This document shows positions 9,399 through 18,619 of a stretch of DNA of 64,000 bases, one piece after another. Position numbers and translations under genes: made by a program. The stretch lies in assembly GCF_042666655.1 (NCBI RefSeq), contig NZ_JBHTDE010000002.1:372001-436000 (forward strand), given 5' to 3'. Numbering within the stretch: position 1 is the stretch's first letter; the number at the start of each line of letters is the position of its first letter. The stretch is from Paracraurococcus sp042666655. GTDB lineage: Bacteria; Pseudomonadota; Alphaproteobacteria; Acetobacterales; Acetobacteraceae. The notes beneath the pieces were generated by a model. The model searched no databases and was not told the origin of the DNA. It saw only the letters and a list, made by a program, of their open reading frames with translations.

Positions 9399-10385
9399 AT
9401 GAAGGTCTGCATCTTCGGCGCCGGCGCGATCGGCGGCCATCTTGCCGGGCGGCTCGCCAAGGGCGGCGCCGATCTTTCCATCGTCGCGCGCGGCGCCAAC
9501 TTGGCCGCCATGCAGGCCGACGGCCTCATCGTCCGCGCCCCGGACGGCGACATGCAGGTGCGGCCGCGGCTGGCCGCCGACCCGGCAGAGCTTGGCCCGC
9601 AGGATGCTGTGGTGGTCTGCACCAAGGTGCCGGCACTCGGCAGCGTGGCGCGGGCCATCGGGCCGCTACTCGGCGCGGACACGCCGGTGGTCTTCGTCAC
9701 CAATGGCGTCCCCTGGTGGTACTACGCCAGCCATGGCGGGCCGGACGAAGGCCGGCGGGTGCCCGAGGCAGATCCGGGCGACGTCGTCTGGAACACCATC
9801 GGCCCGGCCCGCGCCATCGGCGGGGCGATCTATTCCGCCTGCACCCAGCCGGAGCCCGGCGTGGCGCAGGTGGTCAGCGCCAGCAGCAAGCTGATTCTCG
9901 GCGAGCCGGACAACAGCCGCTCCGACCGTGCCGTGGCGCTGGCGGCGCTGTTCAAGGCAGGCGGGCTGCCCTGCAGCGTGTCCGAGAAGATCCGCGTCGA
10001 GGTCTGGGCTAAGCTGCTGAACAACCTGCTCAGCGGCCCGCTTTGCGTGCTGAACCGCCGTACCATGCGGGACAGCCTGGCCGACCCCGCGGTGCGTGCC
10101 GCGGCAACGCAACTGGTCGAGGAAGGCATCGCCATCGCCCGCGCCATGGGCCAGCCGGTCCCCGGTGGCGCGGCCGAACGGATTGAGCAGGCGAGCGGCA
10201 TCAACCACAAGCCCTCGATCCTGCAGGACCTGGAAGCCGGCCGGCCGATGGAGGTGGAGGCGCTGTTCCAGGTGCCGCTGCGACTGGCGAACGAGAACGG
10301 CGTCCCCGCACCGATGCTGGCGCTGACGGTGGCGCTGATGGCGCAAGCCGCCGAAGGGGCCGGCCTATTGCGGCCGGCGGCCTGA
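9399..10385 (+). CDS. Ketopantoate reductase family protein (PanE/ApbA-like), copy 2
   Basis: A 328-residue paralogue of the preceding reductase. It has FGAGAIGGHL at residues 5-14, CTKVPAL, TNGVPWWYY, VWAKLLNNLLSGPLC, and HKPSILQDLEAGRPMEV near the C-terminus, all landmarks of PanE/ApbA enzymes. The pair probably arose by tandem duplication, and a repeat now separates them. Retention of both with intact motifs suggests either a heteromer or distinct substrates. Four bases separate it from the downstream VOC gene, so the two are co-transcribed. Confidence 0.88.
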   Translation: MKVCIFGAGAIGGHLAGRLAKGGADLSIVARGANLAAMQADGLIVRAPDGDMQVRPRLAADPAELGPQDAVVVCTKVPALGSVARAIGPLLGADTPVVFVTNGVPWWYYASHGGPDEGRRVPEADPGDVVWNTIGPARAIGGAIYSACTQPEPGVAQVVSASSKLILGEPDNSRSDRAVALAALFKAGGLPCSVSEKIRVEVWAKLLNNLLSGPLCVLNRRTMRDSLADPAVRAAATQLVEEGIAIARAMGQPVPGGAAERIEQASGINHKPSILQDLEAGRPMEVEALFQVPLRLANENGVPAPMLALTVALMAQAAEGAGLLRPAA

Positions 10386-10389
10386 CGCG

Positions 10390-11226
10390 ATGGCCCCCGT
10401 CCTCGACCACCTGGTCTTCGACGTGCGCGACCGGATGGCCGAAGGTGCGGCGCGCCTGGCCATGCTCGGCTTCCAGTTGACGCCGATGGGGAAGCACAGC
10501 CTGGGCTCGGCCAACCACCTTTCGGTCTTCGCCGAGGACTACCTGGAACTGCTCGGCACCGACATTCCCGGCGGGGCGCTGCGGCCCGACATCGCCAGCT
10601 ATCCGGTCGGGCTGAACGGGCTGGTCTTCAAGACCGAAGATGCCGCGGCGCTGGCTGCCCGGCTGCTTGCCGCCGGCGTCCCCGCCTTGCCAGCGCAGTC
10701 CTTCCACCGCCCGGTCGAACTGCCCGACGGCGGCCGCGACGATGCCCGCTTCCGCACCGTCCGGCTCGACCGCGCCGCCGCTTTCGACGGCCGCGTCTAC
10801 TGGTGCGAGCACCTGACGCCGCAGCATGTCTGGCGACCGGAATGGCAGGCCCAGCCGAATGGCGCCACCTCGGTCGCCCGCGTGCTGCTCGCGGTGCGCG
10901 ACCCGGAACGCCAGGCGGCGATGTTTCGCCGGAGTTTTGGCGAGGCCGCGGTCACCGCAGGGTCCGATGGCCGCGTTCTGCTGCCCTGCGGCCCGGTCAT
11001 CATCGAGGTCGCGCCGCATGCGCTGGTGGCAGCCGAACTCGGCACCGCGGCGCCCGATCCGGCGGGACGGGGCGACCACATGGCCTTGGTCGGTTTGCGG
11101 GTCAGTAATCTGTCGGCCACCGCGGCGCTGCTGCGGACACGTGGGGTCGCCGCGGCACCTCGGCCTGATGCATTGCGGGTGGCTGCCGAGCCGGCGCTGA
11201 ATGCGGTCATCGACTTCCTCGGCTGA
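10390..11226 (+). CDS. VOC family protein (glyoxalase-like domain)
   Basis: A 278-residue protein with two vicinal-oxygen-chelate half-domains. The first starts LDHLVFDVRD and runs through LSVFAEDYLELLG; the second begins about residue 155 (ARVLLAVRDPERQAAMF) and ends with HMALVGLRVSN. The sequence resembles the Glyoxalase_3-like branch, often found with 2-oxoacid or lactone metabolism. Metal-ligand His and Glu candidates are present, but the reaction cannot be named. It is last in the run beginning with the M20 amidohydrolase. Confidence 0.8.
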   Translation: MAPVLDHLVFDVRDRMAEGAARLAMLGFQLTPMGKHSLGSANHLSVFAEDYLELLGTDIPGGALRPDIASYPVGLNGLVFKTEDAAALAARLLAAGVPALPAQSFHRPVELPDGGRDDARFRTVRLDRAAAFDGRVYWCEHLTPQHVWRPEWQAQPNGATSVARVLLAVRDPERQAAMFRRSFGEAAVTAGSDGRVLLPCGPVIIEVAPHALVAAELGTAAPDPAGRGDHMALVGLRVSNLSATAALLRTRGVAAAPRPDALRVAAEPALNAVIDFLG

Positions 11227-11392
11227 GCACCCGGGGCAGGGAGGCCGATACGGGTTCAGCCGAAGGTGAAACTTGGTCGGCTCTGCGGTCTGTCCTGCTG
11301 GCAGCCACATGGCCGCGCAGCCAACCGGCCAGCTTTCGAGACCCTTTTGATGCGCCGCCTCGTCCAGGCTGCGGCCGATCCGCAGCGCCGGG

Positions 11393-11728
11393 TCAGGCTG
11401 ACTGCTGCGCGCCGATCCGATCCGGACGGCGAGTTGGCACCGCTACGTCGGTGGTGCCGATCACGCGACCGATATCGTTGCGGGTCAGGCCAATATCGGC
11501 CAGGTCGCGGTCGGTCAGCGAATCCAGTTGTGCCTTGACGCGGGCGCGCTCGACCCAGCCGAAGAGGGCGTTGCCGAGGCGCGCCAAGCCGCGGATTGCG
11601 CCATGCAGCAGGCTGGCCTCATAGGCCTTGCCGGCTGCCAGCCGTTGCGCGACGGCGCGGTCCCGCGCCGGCGAGGCGCCGACGGAGGTGAAGTAGGCGG
11701 CTTCCGCCTGAGTGAGACGGGCGTCCAT
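11393..11728 (-). CDS. DUF1127 domain-containing protein
   Basis: A 111-residue protein whose C-terminal half holds the short DUF1127 (YjiS-like) motif, LDSLTDRDLADIGLTRNDI, at about residues 68-86. The family is common in alphaproteobacteria. Some members act in phosphate or carbon regulation or bind small RNAs, but most are uncharacterised. The N-terminal part is helical and charged with no membrane segment. The ATG at the complement of 11726-11728 gives the usual length; longer frames enter upstream non-coding DNA. It is transcribed away from the aminopeptidase gene. Confidence 0.85.
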   Translation of the reverse strand: MDARLTQAEAAYFTSVGASPARDRAVAQRLAAGKAYEASLLHGAIRGLARLGNALFGWVERARVKAQLDSLTDRDLADIGLTRNDIGRVIGTTDVAVPTRRPDRIGAQQSA

Positions 11729-11966
11729 GGTATCGGTGTCCTGTAAAATCCTGCCGGGCAGGCCCGGCGCCGTGGGCAGCCTCTCGCCGCCTTCGCAAGT
11801 GCAACATAGGTGTGCGGCAGCAGTGGAACGCGTGCCAAAGCGGCAGCAGAGCCATGTTCCCAGAGCATGATGATCTGTGGATGCGTGCAATTTCGGTTCA
11901 TCCTTCCCGGCCTTCCGTCTGCCGGCGATTCCGGCGAGACTCCCCGGGCCGATCCAGGAGCAGCCC

Positions 11967-13748
11967 ATGACCGCCGCCGACCGCCTTGCCGCGCTGCGCG
12001 CCGCCCTCCGGCAGGCCGGGGTCGACGGCTTCCTCGTCCCCCGTGCGGATGAGCATCTGGGCGAGTATGTCCCGCCGTCCGGCGAGCGCCTGTCCTGGTT
12101 GTGCGGCTTCACCGGCAGCGCCGGCATGGCCGTGGTGCTGGACGACAACGCTGCGCTGTTCACCGACGGCCGCTACACCACCCAGGCGCAGCAGCAGCTC
12201 GACCCCACGCTCTGGGAGTTGCGGCACATCATCGAACAACCGGCCGTGGACTGGCTGAAGCAGCATGCCAGGGGCCGCCGCATCGGCTACGATCCATGGC
12301 TGCACCCGGACGCTGCGTTGAAGCGGCTGGAGCCGGCCGGCGTAACCCTGGTGCCGTTGCCGACCAACCCGCTGGATGCGGTCTGGGCCGATCGTCCCGC
12401 GCCGCCGATGGCCGCCGCGATCCCCCACCCGCTGCAATACGCCGGCACCACGGCGGCCGAAAAGCGCGCCGCCGCCGCCCAGGCATTGCGCGAGGCCGGC
12501 GAGGACGCCGCCATCCTGGCCGACAGCCATTCGCTCGCCTGGCTATTCAATATCCGTGGCGGAGACCTGCCCCATACTCCGTTGGTGCTGGGCTTCGGGC
12601 TGCTGCGCGCCGATGCCTCGGCCGAGCTTTTCCTGGACCCCGGCAAGGTCCCAGCGGAGACCCGCGCGCATCTCGGCAACCAGGTCACCGTGCGGCCACG
12701 CGAGGCCCTGGCGGCGGCGCTGCAAAGCCTGGCCGGCAAGACCGTGCGGGTGGACCCGGAGGCGACCCCGGCGTGGTTCGCCGAGACCCTGCGCGCCGCC
12801 GGCGCCCATATCGCCGCTGGCGACGATCCGGTCCGTCTGCCGCGCGCCTGCAAGAACCAAGTGGAACAAGATGGTGCGCGGGCCGCGCATCGGCGCGACG
12901 CGGTGGCGCTGGCCCGCTTCCTCGCCTGGTTCGCCAAAGCCGCGCCGGCGGCGCGGGAGACCGAGATGAGCGCCGCCGACCGCCTGCTTGCCTTCCGGCG
13001 CGAGGTGCCGCTGTTCCAGGCCGAAAGCTTCCCCGCCATCAGCGGCGCCGGCGAGCATGGCGCGATTATCCACTACCGCGCGACGGAGGAAAGCGACCGG
13101 CTGATCCGCCCGGATGAATGCTACCTGATCGACAGCGGCGGGCAGTTCCTCGACGGTACGACGGATGTGACCCGGACCCTCTGGACCGGCCCCGGCCCGG
13201 CCCCGGCCGGACTGCGGGCGCGCTACACGCGGGTGCTGCAGGGGCATATCGCCCTGGCGACGCTGCGCTTCCCGCAGGGCGTCGCCGGGCCGCACCTCGA
13301 TGCCTTCGCCCGGCGGGCGTTGTGGGAAGTCGGGCTCGATTACGACCACGGCACCGGTCACGGCGTCGGCAGCTTCCTGTCCGTCCACGAGGGGCCGGCG
13401 GCCTTCAGCCGAGCCGCCAAGCCGGTGCCTCTGGCGCCGGGGATGATCCTGTCGGACGAGCCGGGCTACTACCTGCCCGGCCAGTACGGCATCCGGATCG
13501 AGAACCTGCTGCTGGTCCGCGAGGCGGCGCAGCGGCCCGACCAGGTGAAGCCGTTCCTGGAATTCGAGACGTTGACGCTGGCCCCCTATGAACGGGCGCT
13601 GATCGATCCCGCGTTGCTCGCGCCGGCCGAGCGCGGCTGGATCGATGCCTACCAAGCCCGGGTGCTGGCCGAGGTGGCACCGGCCTGCGACCCGGCGACG
13701 GCGGCTTGGCTACGGGTGGCCTGCGCGCCGCTCGGCGACCCCGCCTAA
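11967..13748 (+). CDS. Aminopeptidase P family protein (M24B Xaa-Pro aminopeptidase)
   Basis: A 593-residue three-domain aminopeptidase P of the long, XPNPEP1-like type, which removes N-terminal residues before proline. Two creatinase-like N-terminal domains (GFLVPRADEHLGEYVPP near residue 20, WLFNIRGGDLPHTP near 195) precede the pita-bread catalytic domain. The metal ligands can be followed: Asp in LIDSGGQF and TTDVTRT, His in GTGHGVG, Glu in SDEPGYY and in RIENLLLV. The start MTAADRLAAL follows a GGAG a few bases upstream. Its stop overlaps the convergent MpaB-like gene by four bases. Confidence 0.94.
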   Translation: MTAADRLAALRAALRQAGVDGFLVPRADEHLGEYVPPSGERLSWLCGFTGSAGMAVVLDDNAALFTDGRYTTQAQQQLDPTLWELRHIIEQPAVDWLKQHARGRRIGYDPWLHPDAALKRLEPAGVTLVPLPTNPLDAVWADRPAPPMAAAIPHPLQYAGTTAAEKRAAAAQALREAGEDAAILADSHSLAWLFNIRGGDLPHTPLVLGFGLLRADASAELFLDPGKVPAETRAHLGNQVTVRPREALAAALQSLAGKTVRVDPEATPAWFAETLRAAGAHIAAGDDPVRLPRACKNQVEQDGARAAHRRDAVALARFLAWFAKAAPAARETEMSAADRLLAFRREVPLFQAESFPAISGAGEHGAIIHYRATEESDRLIRPDECYLIDSGGQFLDGTTDVTRTLWTGPGPAPAGLRARYTRVLQGHIALATLRFPQGVAGPHLDAFARRALWEVGLDYDHGTGHGVGSFLSVHEGPAAFSRAAKPVPLAPGMILSDEPGYYLPGQYGIRIENLLLVREAAQRPDQVKPFLEFETLTLAPYERALIDPALLAPAERGWIDAYQARVLAEVAPACDPATAAWLRVACAPLGDPA

Positions 13749-14698
13749 CTGAAGGCCCAGCGCAGCGTCCGCGCCACACCGAGCGTCCCGGCCCGCAGCA
13801 GCGGCCGCGCCGGCGGCGGCGGCATCCCGTGCATGCGCCGCGCCCAGTCCGGCAGGAGGTCCAGCCCGGCCTGCTGGGTCAGTTGCTGCAAGGGGTCCTG
13901 CCAGCGCGTATCGGCCCGGCGGGTGAGCAGGATGCGGGAGACCTCCCGCGTCCTGGCATCCACCCGCAGCTTCGGCCGCATGGCGGCGAGCACCGCTCGT
14001 GCCTCGGCCCGGCTGCGTGGCACCGGATCGGCGCCGAGCATCGCGCCCACCTCCGCCATCTCGGCGAAGTAGCGGTCGCGGTCGGCGCCGTTCATGCCTG
14101 GCTCGGCATAGCGGATCCAGGCTTCGAGGAAGGTCGTCGCCTCCGCCACATGCACCCAGGCCAGCAATTCGGGGTCGTTGGCAGCATAGGGGGTGCCATC
14201 CGGCAGGGTGCCGCGGACATGTCCATGGATGCGCCGCACCCGGTCGATCACCGCCTCTGCCTCCGCCCGGCTGCCATAGGTGGTGAGCGCGATGAAGCGG
14301 GCGGTGCGGCGCAACCGGCCGGGCAGGTCGTCACGGAAGCGGGAGTGGTCCCAGACGCCTGCCAGCACCGCAGGGTACAGCATCTGCAGCATAAGCCCGG
14401 TGATGCCGCCGACCATCATCGAGGCGACATCGCCATGCACCCGCCAGGCGACGGACCGCGGCCCGAACAACCCGTTCGGGCGGCGCGTGACGGGTCGCTC
14501 GCCCTTGCTGCCGTCGTTGAACAGGCTGACGACCTGCCCGGCAATCATCCGCTTCAGCGGCCGCGCGACCAGGGCGCCGAGTGTCGGCGCAGCGGTGAGG
14601 TCGGGATAGGCCATCAGGCGGGACCGCGACTGTGGCGGGCGATGACGGAAGGCAGTTTGGGAATGCGATGCTGCTGGCTCACGCAAGTTACGTGGCAT
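13745..14698 (-). CDS. Oxygenase MpaB family protein (DUF2236)
   Basis: A 317-residue protein of the MpaB/latex-clearing-protein (DUF2236) family, haem-dependent oxygenases including rubber oxygenase and the fungal MpaB. Family landmarks are LFGPRSVAWRVHGD near residue 75, MLYPAVLAGVWDHSRFRDD near 105, and ATTFLEAWIRY with the downstream Arg/His-rich helices that hold haem. The start MPRNLREP is preferred because GGAG sits five bases upstream; an internal ATG at 14614 is possible. The amidohydrolase gene lies directly upstream on the same strand, so co-transcription is plausible. Confidence 0.82.
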   Translation of the reverse strand: MPRNLREPAASHSQTAFRHRPPQSRSRLMAYPDLTAAPTLGALVARPLKRMIAGQVVSLFNDGSKGERPVTRRPNGLFGPRSVAWRVHGDVASMMVGGITGLMLQMLYPAVLAGVWDHSRFRDDLPGRLRRTARFIALTTYGSRAEAEAVIDRVRRIHGHVRGTLPDGTPYAANDPELLAWVHVAEATTFLEAWIRYAEPGMNGADRDRYFAEMAEVGAMLGADPVPRSRAEARAVLAAMRPKLRVDARTREVSRILLTRRADTRWQDPLQQLTQQAGLDLLPDWARRMHGMPPPPARPLLRAGTLGVARTLRWAFS

Positions 14699-14771
14699 CG
14701 TCTCCGCCAGGGTCAACGGCGGGCCCGCGGGACGTGATCCCGGGACGCCGCGGCGACCCGAGATGCAGGGC

Positions 14772-15857
14772 TCAGGCGGCGATGTTCAGCAGCTTTGCCG
14801 CGGTCCGGCCGAGCACGTCGAGCTTCTGGTCGTCGGTCAGCGACTCGCAGGCGAAGATATGGTCGACCGGCGCCATCTGCCACGGATAGGGGTAGTCGCT
14901 GCCCAGGACGATCTGCGAGGCGCCGACCTGGGCCTGCAGGTGGCGGATCGCCTCAGGCGAGAAGATAAGCGAATCGAACCAGATCTGTTTCAAGTACTCG
15001 GTCGGCCGCTTCTTCAGTGTGATGTTGGGGTCGCAGCCGGCCGGCCCGACCGTGCAGGAATGGTCCGAGCGGTCGGCATAGGAGGGTAGGAAGCCGCCGC
15101 CATGCGCAGCAAGGATCTTCAGGCCTGGGAAGCGGTCGAGCGTGCCGTTGAAGATCAGCTGCGACAGGGCGATCGTGGTGTCGAGCGGGTTGCCGATGGT
15201 GTTGCCCAGCCAGCCATTGCCGGCGAACCGCTTGGCGAGTTCCGGCGTGCCTTGCGGATGGATGAAAAGCACGGCGCCCAGTTCCTCGGCCTTCTGCCAG
15301 ACCGGATGGAAGGCGGGGTCGGAGAATTCCTTGTCGGCGACGCTGCCGCCGATTGCCGCACCCTTCAGCCCCTGCTTCTTCATCGCCACTTCCAGCTCCT
15401 GCACCGCGAGCTGCGGGTCCTGCAGGGTGAGCGAGGCGAAGCCGGCGAAGCGGTCCGGGTAGGCGGCGCAGAGCTCCGCCATCTTCTCGTTGTTGACCTT
15501 GACGATCTGCGCCGCATTGTCGCGTGGCCGGCGGTACCAGAAGGGATTCACGGAGAGCACCTCCATGTCCACCTTCTGCTTGTCCATCGCGGCGAAGCGC
15601 TGCTGCACCTCGATCAGCGCCTCCTCGGCGCCGCGGACCCTGGGGAGCAATATGGCGCGGTTGTTGTCCACCAGCGGCAACGTCTCGGCGAAGACGCAAT
15701 GCGCGTGGGTGTCGATAACCTTGACCGTCTTGCCGTTCACCGCGACGGCGGTGCGGCGGCCGGACCCTTGGGCGTGCGCGGCGTCGAGCAACCCGCAGCC
15801 GCAGAACATCACGCCGCTGGCCGCGGCACCGCGAAGGAAATCCCTGCGTGACGACAT
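14772..15857 (-). CDS. Tat-exported amidohydrolase family protein (ACMSD-like)
   Basis: A 361-residue metal-dependent TIM-barrel hydrolase/decarboxylase of the amidohydrolase_2 type. The N-terminus MSSRRDFLRGAAASG followed by a hydrophobic stretch and AHAQ is a twin-arginine signal, so the enzyme folds in the cytoplasm and acts in the periplasm. Barrel motifs are DTHAHCVF near residue 49, LFIHPQGTPE near 205, LAAHGGGFLPSY near 260 and LGSDYPYPW near 320. Relatives decarboxylate or hydrolyse aromatic or lactone substrates; export is less usual. Substrate unknown. Confidence 0.88.
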   Translation of the reverse strand: MSSRRDFLRGAAASGVMFCGCGLLDAAHAQGSGRRTAVAVNGKTVKVIDTHAHCVFAETLPLVDNNRAILLPRVRGAEEALIEVQQRFAAMDKQKVDMEVLSVNPFWYRRPRDNAAQIVKVNNEKMAELCAAYPDRFAGFASLTLQDPQLAVQELEVAMKKQGLKGAAIGGSVADKEFSDPAFHPVWQKAEELGAVLFIHPQGTPELAKRFAGNGWLGNTIGNPLDTTIALSQLIFNGTLDRFPGLKILAAHGGGFLPSYADRSDHSCTVGPAGCDPNITLKKRPTEYLKQIWFDSLIFSPEAIRHLQAQVGASQIVLGSDYPYPWQMAPVDHIFACESLTDDQKLDVLGRTAAKLLNIAA

Positions 15858-15958
15858 TGGTCGCGTCCTCCCCTGATGGACATGTCGGCAGGCTCGCCCG
15901 GATACGCGGCCGATGTCATGCGGAAAAGGTGCTGCGCTGCGGTGGGGCTGCACGCGCC

Positions 15959-16339
15959 TTACCAGAGCCCGGGCCAGCGCCGCGTCCGGTTCGCCTCCTG
16001 CGCCGCGGTGAGCCCCGGGCGACCATCCGCCACCCCGCGCGGCCGGGGCAGGGCCAACGGCGGCTGCCGCCAGCAATCAACGCTGCCGATCGAGCGGGTG
16101 CAGTAGGCCATCGGCGGCGGCGGCGCTTCCTCCGGCCGGCAATATTCCAGCCCGCGGTCGAGCCGCACCGCCGAGCAGTCCCGCCCGGCGACCGCGGAGA
16201 TCACCGCATCCGGCAGCGTCCGCCCGATCACCATCACGCTGCCGAGATTCGCCGCCGCCAGGTTGCCGACCACCGGCACTGCGGCCTCGCAGCCAGGGAG
16301 CAGCATCAGGGCCAGCAGCGTCGCGGGGCGGAAGGGCAT
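15959..16339 (-). CDS. Putative small lipoprotein (126 aa)
   Basis: A 126-residue hypothetical protein with a lipoprotein signal (MPFRPATLLALMLLPGC, lipobox LLPGC at residues 13-17). The mature part has a hydrophobic VPVVGNLAAANLGSVMVIGR stretch followed by ISAVAGRDCSAVRLDRGLEYC, then a proline-rich tail ending in basic residues; four cysteines besides the lipidated one may form disulfides. Acetobacteraceae carry similar small lipoproteins of unknown function. It is divergent from the yfgM-like/bamB pair, hinting at an envelope role. That link is only contextual. Confidence 0.7.
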   Translation of the reverse strand: MPFRPATLLALMLLPGCEAAVPVVGNLAAANLGSVMVIGRTLPDAVISAVAGRDCSAVRLDRGLEYCRPEEAPPPPMAYCTRSIGSVDCWRQPPLALPRPRGVADGRPGLTAAQEANRTRRWPGLW

Positions 16340-16443
16340 CCGCCCGTCCTAGGCCGGCCGGGCTTAACGCCCCGCCAAGGGACTGCTATGCACCCCGGCC
16401 TGCCGCACACCCTTTGCTGCGGCCTCGCCGCAAGGATCACCGC

Positions 16444-17088
16444 GTGCCCGATATCTTCGACGAGGTCGAGGAGGACCTCCGCGCCGAGCGGACGAAGCGT
16501 GTGCTGGCACGCTATGGCGGGCTGCTGATCGGTGCCGCGCTGCTGGTGGTCGCCGGCGTCGCCGGGCTGCAGGGCTGGCGCTGGTACGAAGCGCGGGGTG
16601 CCGGCCAAGCGGCCGAGTCCTACCTTGCCGCAGGCCGAGCCGCGACCGAGCCGAATGCCGACCTCAAGGCCATCGCCGGCCGCTACGAGACCGTGGCTGC
16701 CGAGGCGCCGGGCGGCTACCGAACCCTGGCCCGGCTGCGCGCCGCGGCCCTGAAGGCCGAGGCAGGTGATACCGCCGGCGCCCTCGGCGATTGGGATGCC
16801 ATCGCCCGCGACAGCGGGACGGACCCGCTGTACCGCGACCTGGCGACCCTGCTCTGGGGCCTGCATTCGGTCGATGCCGGCGATCCTGCGGCGGTCGAGG
16901 CCCGGCTCGCGCCGCTCCTTCAGGGCCCCTGGCGGGCCTCGGCCGAGGAAGTGCGGGCGCTGGCCGCGATGAAGCAAAACGACACCGATACCGCGAAGCG
17001 GATCCTCACGGCTCTCTCGACCGATCCCATGGCGCCGCAGGGCGTGCGGGACCGGGCCGGGCGGCTGCTCGCGGGTCTCGGCGGCTGA
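16444..17088 (+). CDS. YfgM-like tetratricopeptide repeat protein
   Basis: A 214-residue inner-membrane protein: a short cytoplasmic N-terminus rich in acidic residues (PDIFDEVEEDLRAERTKRV), one membrane helix (GGLLIGAALLVVAGVAGLQGW truncated to about residues 25-45), then a periplasmic TPR-like helical domain. This is the layout of YfgM, an ancillary chaperone linked to SecYEG and BamB. The GTG start at 16444 gives the usual N-terminus. It lies directly before bamB, and its stop abuts the bamB leader, a widely conserved pairing. Confidence 0.85.
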   Translation: MPDIFDEVEEDLRAERTKRVLARYGGLLIGAALLVVAGVAGLQGWRWYEARGAGQAAESYLAAGRAATEPNADLKAIAGRYETVAAEAPGGYRTLARLRAAALKAEAGDTAGALGDWDAIARDSGTDPLYRDLATLLWGLHSVDAGDPAAVEARLAPLLQGPWRASAEEVRALAAMKQNDTDTAKRILTALSTDPMAPQGVRDRAGRLLAGLGG

Positions 17089-17102
17089 TGCGAGGAGAGT
17101 CC

Positions 17103-18455
17103 ATGCGGCGCTTCACCCGAAGGGCCACCCTGCTGGGCGGGGCCGGTCTGCTTGCCGGCTGCGAGTCCATCACCGATACCTTCGACAACTGGTTCGGCGA
17201 GCGAAAGATCCCGCTCAAGGGCGACCGCACGCCGGTGCTGACAGCGGACCGGGCGCTCGGGCTCGACCCGGGCAACACCCGGCCGGTGACCCTGCCCCCC
17301 GCCACCCTCATGGCGGACTGGCCGCAGGCGGGCGGCACGATCAACCATGCGCCGGGCCATCCGGCGCTCGGCGCCGGGCTGCGGCAGATCTGGAGCAGCT
17401 CGATCGGCACCGGTGCGGGCTATCGCCGCCGCCTGGTCTCGCCGCCGGTGGTCGCCAACGGGATGGTCTTCGCTGCCGACGCCTATGGCGAGGTCACGGC
17501 GCTGGATGCCGCGACCGGGCGGCAGCGCTGGACCTTCGATACCCGACCGAAGCAGGAACGTGATGGCGCGCTCGGTGCCGGTTTGGCCCTCGAAGGTGGT
17601 GTCCTCTACGTCGTCACCGGATTGTCCGAGGCCATTGCCCTGGACGCCACGACCGGGCAGCCCGGCTGGCGGGTGGCCTTGCCGGCCCCGGCGCGTGGCG
17701 CGCCGACGGTGGCCGGCGGGCGGATCTTCGTGCTGACCACGGAAAACCAGTTGATTGCCTTGGCGGCTACCGATGGCGCGCGCCAATGGACCTACAAGGC
17801 CCAGCCGACCACCACTATGGTGCTCGGCCTGCCTGCCCCGGCGGTCGAGGGCGAGACGGTGGTGGCCGGCTTCGCCTCCGGCGAGTTGACGGCAGTCCGG
17901 GCCCAGGACGGGCGGGTGATCTGGAGCGAGGCGCTCTCCTCGGCCCGTGGCGGCGGCCTGGCCGACATAGCCGCGATCACCGCCATGCCGGTGATCGACC
18001 GCAACCGGGTCTTCGCTGCCGGACTGGGCGGCTTGGCGATTGCCATCGATCTGCGGTCCGGGCGTAGGCTGTGGGAACGGGACGTCGCGGTGGGCGAGAC
18101 GCCCTGGGCGGCCGGTGACTGGGTCTTCCTGGTGACCACCGGTGGCGACCTGGCTTGCCTCGGCCGGGACGATGGCCGGGTTCGCTGGATCACCCCGCTC
18201 GGTCGCTACCAGAATCCGGAGAAGCGGCGCGACCCGATCAACTGGGGCCCGCCGACCCTGGCGGGTGGGCGGCTGCTGATCGCCAACAGCATCGCTCGCA
18301 TGGTCGAGGTGGACCCGGCGACCGGCGAGAAGATCGGGGAGAGCAAGCTGCCGACCAGCGTCACCCTGGCGCCGGCGGTGGCCGATGGGGTGCTCTATCT
18401 GCTGACCGATGGCGGCGACGTGGTGGCGATGCGGGGCAGCACGCCGGCGACCTGA
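17103..18455 (+). CDS. bamB: Outer membrane assembly lipoprotein BamB-like (PQQ-repeat beta-propeller)
   Basis: A 450-residue lipoprotein (MRRFTRRATLLGGAGLLAGC, lipobox LAGC at residues 17-20) with an eight-bladed beta-propeller of PQQ-like repeats. Repeat cores such as VTALDAATGRQRWTF, AIALDATTGQPGWRV, LIALAATDGARQWTY and LTAVRAQDGRVIWSE are visible. BamB supports the BAM complex in inserting outer-membrane beta-barrels. The ATG at 17103 has GAGGAGAG upstream; an in-frame ATG at 17088 overlapping the previous stop is less likely. In many proteobacteria the next gene is der, which is absent here. Confidence 0.92.
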   Translation: MRRFTRRATLLGGAGLLAGCESITDTFDNWFGERKIPLKGDRTPVLTADRALGLDPGNTRPVTLPPATLMADWPQAGGTINHAPGHPALGAGLRQIWSSSIGTGAGYRRRLVSPPVVANGMVFAADAYGEVTALDAATGRQRWTFDTRPKQERDGALGAGLALEGGVLYVVTGLSEAIALDATTGQPGWRVALPAPARGAPTVAGGRIFVLTTENQLIALAATDGARQWTYKAQPTTTMVLGLPAPAVEGETVVAGFASGELTAVRAQDGRVIWSEALSSARGGGLADIAAITAMPVIDRNRVFAAGLGGLAIAIDLRSGRRLWERDVAVGETPWAAGDWVFLVTTGGDLACLGRDDGRVRWITPLGRYQNPEKRRDPINWGPPTLAGGRLLIANSIARMVEVDPATGEKIGESKLPTSVTLAPAVADGVLYLLTDGGDVVAMRGSTPAT

Positions 18456-18619
18456 GCCGGACCGGGCGGCCGAGGCTGTCGGGACCTGTGGGGGCTCCCC
18501 ATACGGGATGCGACCCGTGGATCCTGCCCGTTCGGTGTCTCTGACGCGGCGCGGACGTTGGCCGCGCCGTATCTGCGCCGTGGCCCGAGGAGGCGGGCAG
18601 CGAAGCGACCCATGGCGTG